Assembly: GCA_937776645.1 (NCBI GenBank) | Contig: CALMRI010000049.1 | Span: 1 to 35,757 of the forward strand | Length of the DNA stretch: 35,757 bases | Origin: an uncultured Alphaproteobacteria bacterium | Lineage (GTDB): Bacteria; Pseudomonadota; Alphaproteobacteria; Thalassobaculales; Thalassobaculaceae | Direction of reading: 5' to 3' | In this document: positions 34,970-35,757 of the stretch, piece by piece | Numbering within the stretch: the first letter of the stretch is position 1 | How the letters are laid out: each line of letters begins with the position of its first letter | Made by a program: the position numbers and the translations under genes | Notes under the pieces: generated by a model | Seen by the model: only the letters and a program-made list of their open reading frames with translations | The model's database searches: none | Told to the model about the DNA's origin: nothing

Positions 34970-35757
34970 GATCCATGGCCGGTCGTCGAAGGGCGACGAT
35001 CAAAGCGATGACGCCGACCGCGATCATCGGCGCCGACAGCAGTTGGCCCATGGTGAATCGGGCCGAGGATGAAACCGAGATGTACGCATCCGGTTCGCGA
35101 AACAACTCCGCGGTCGAACGGGCGCAGCCATAGCCGATCAGAAACAGGCCGGCGATCAGTCCCAGGGCGATAGCGCGCCCTGGAGGCCAGCGCCGCCGCA
35201 CCGACAATCGCGAACAGGGCCAAGCCCTCCAGGCCGGCCTCGTATAACTGGCTCGGATGGCGCGCTAGCGGGCCGCCATGCGGGAAGACCATGGCCCAAG
35301 GCGCATCGGAAACCCGTCCAAACAACTCGCCGTTGATGAAATTGGCGATCCGTCCGAAAAACCAGGCCAATCGGCGCCGCCGTCGCCAGCAGGTCGGCCA
35401 GCAGCAGCGCCGGCACGCCTTGGCGTCGGGCGAACAGAAATCCCGCCACGACCACGCCCAACGAACCCGCCGTGGAACGACCATGCCACCATGCCAAGAC
35501 CATGAGGATCTCCAGCGGATTGGCCGCGAAGAAGGCCGGCGTATAGAACAGCACATAGCCAAGCCGCCCCCCCAGGACCACGCCCAAGGTGGCGTAAAGC
35601 AGCAAATCGTCCAGCCTCTCGGCGCTCATGAAAACCGGCGGCCGGCGGGTCAGGATGACACAGCACCGCCAACCCAGGAGCAACCCGGCGATATAGGCGA
35701 GCGCATACCAGCGAATGGCGATTGGCCCGATCTCTATGGCGATCGGATCGATGACGG
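34962..35757 (-). pseudogene. lgt: Prolipoprotein diacylglyceryl transferase, frameshifted and cut by the window edge
   Basis: The 5' end lies beyond the right edge. Visible parts are [60 protein letters not shown], then [87 protein letters not shown] and [15 protein letters not shown]. These include the Lgt signature [14 protein letters not shown] and the HGG and HPSQLYEA motifs. The enzyme adds diacylglycerol to prolipoproteins at the inner membrane and is normally essential in Gram-negatives. Five +1 insertions (three within 40 bases near 35480, one near 35370, one near 35190) break the frame, which makes sequencing error a serious explanation. Confidence 0.85.

Noticed and set aside
1..35757. 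CRISPR arrays, insertion sequences, prophage or toxin-antitoxin modules
   Set aside because: No regularly spaced repeats, transposase or phage proteins, or paired small genes of those kinds were seen on either strand.
31744..35757. Programmed +1 frameshifting as an explanation for the broken right end
   Set aside because: Five to nine shifts per gene in unrelated genes, with no shared slippery site or structure, is not plausible for programmed recoding.

Overview
The window reads as a chromosomal segment of an alphaproteobacterium, most likely near the Rhodospirillales. This is inferred from gene content and order: rpmH-rnpA-yidD-yidC-yihA-argB followed by dapD-dapE; prs-rplY-pth-ychF; lgt-midA-pgeF-lipoprotein upstream of prs; a SAM-II riboswitch in front of metY; and an unfused petABC operon with a Tat-type Rieske protein. 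Nearly everything is housekeeping. I see no CRISPR array, insertion sequence, prophage or plasmid module, and no clearly new multi-gene system.

Left part (1-10.5 kb): the edge of a 3-methyladenine glycosylase gene, a GT1-like glycosyltransferase, a CpdA-like phosphodiesterase, a PuuD-like membrane protein, a thioredoxin-fold/prolyl-hydroxylase fusion, tRNA-Arg(ACG), a lipoprotein with an unusual leader, a broken DUF4864 gene, xanthine phosphoribosyltransferase, a decayed histidine kinase and its intact FAD disulfide-reductase neighbour.

Centre (10.5-25.8 kb): a dense block of intact core genes. It starts with a near-consensus promoter ahead of rpmH, rnpA, yidD, yidC and yihA (ribosome, RNase P and membrane-insertion machinery). 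Amino-acid and lysine/peptidoglycan precursor genes follow (argB, dapD, dapE), then truA, SAM-II/metY, trmL, the cytochrome bc1 operon petABC, and mtnP. SAM sensing at metY and 5'-methylthioadenosine salvage by MtnP both belong to sulfur-amino-acid economy, but they are separate transcription units.

Right part (25.8-35.8 kb): a shattered glutathione S-transferase, a TPR protein, a dienelactone hydrolase, then the minus-strand series prs, rplY, pth, ychF, all intact. From about 31.74 kb to the right edge every gene (lipoprotein, pgeF, midA, lgt) keeps its conserved order and recognisable protein sequence but is cut by many frameshifts. Those I could reconstruct are almost all +1 insertions, often duplicating a neighbouring base. 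Because lgt is normally essential, this end may be poor consensus sequence rather than true decay. By contrast, the broken histidine kinase, GST and DUF4864 genes carry mixed or deletion-type indels within otherwise clean sequence and look more like real pseudogenes.
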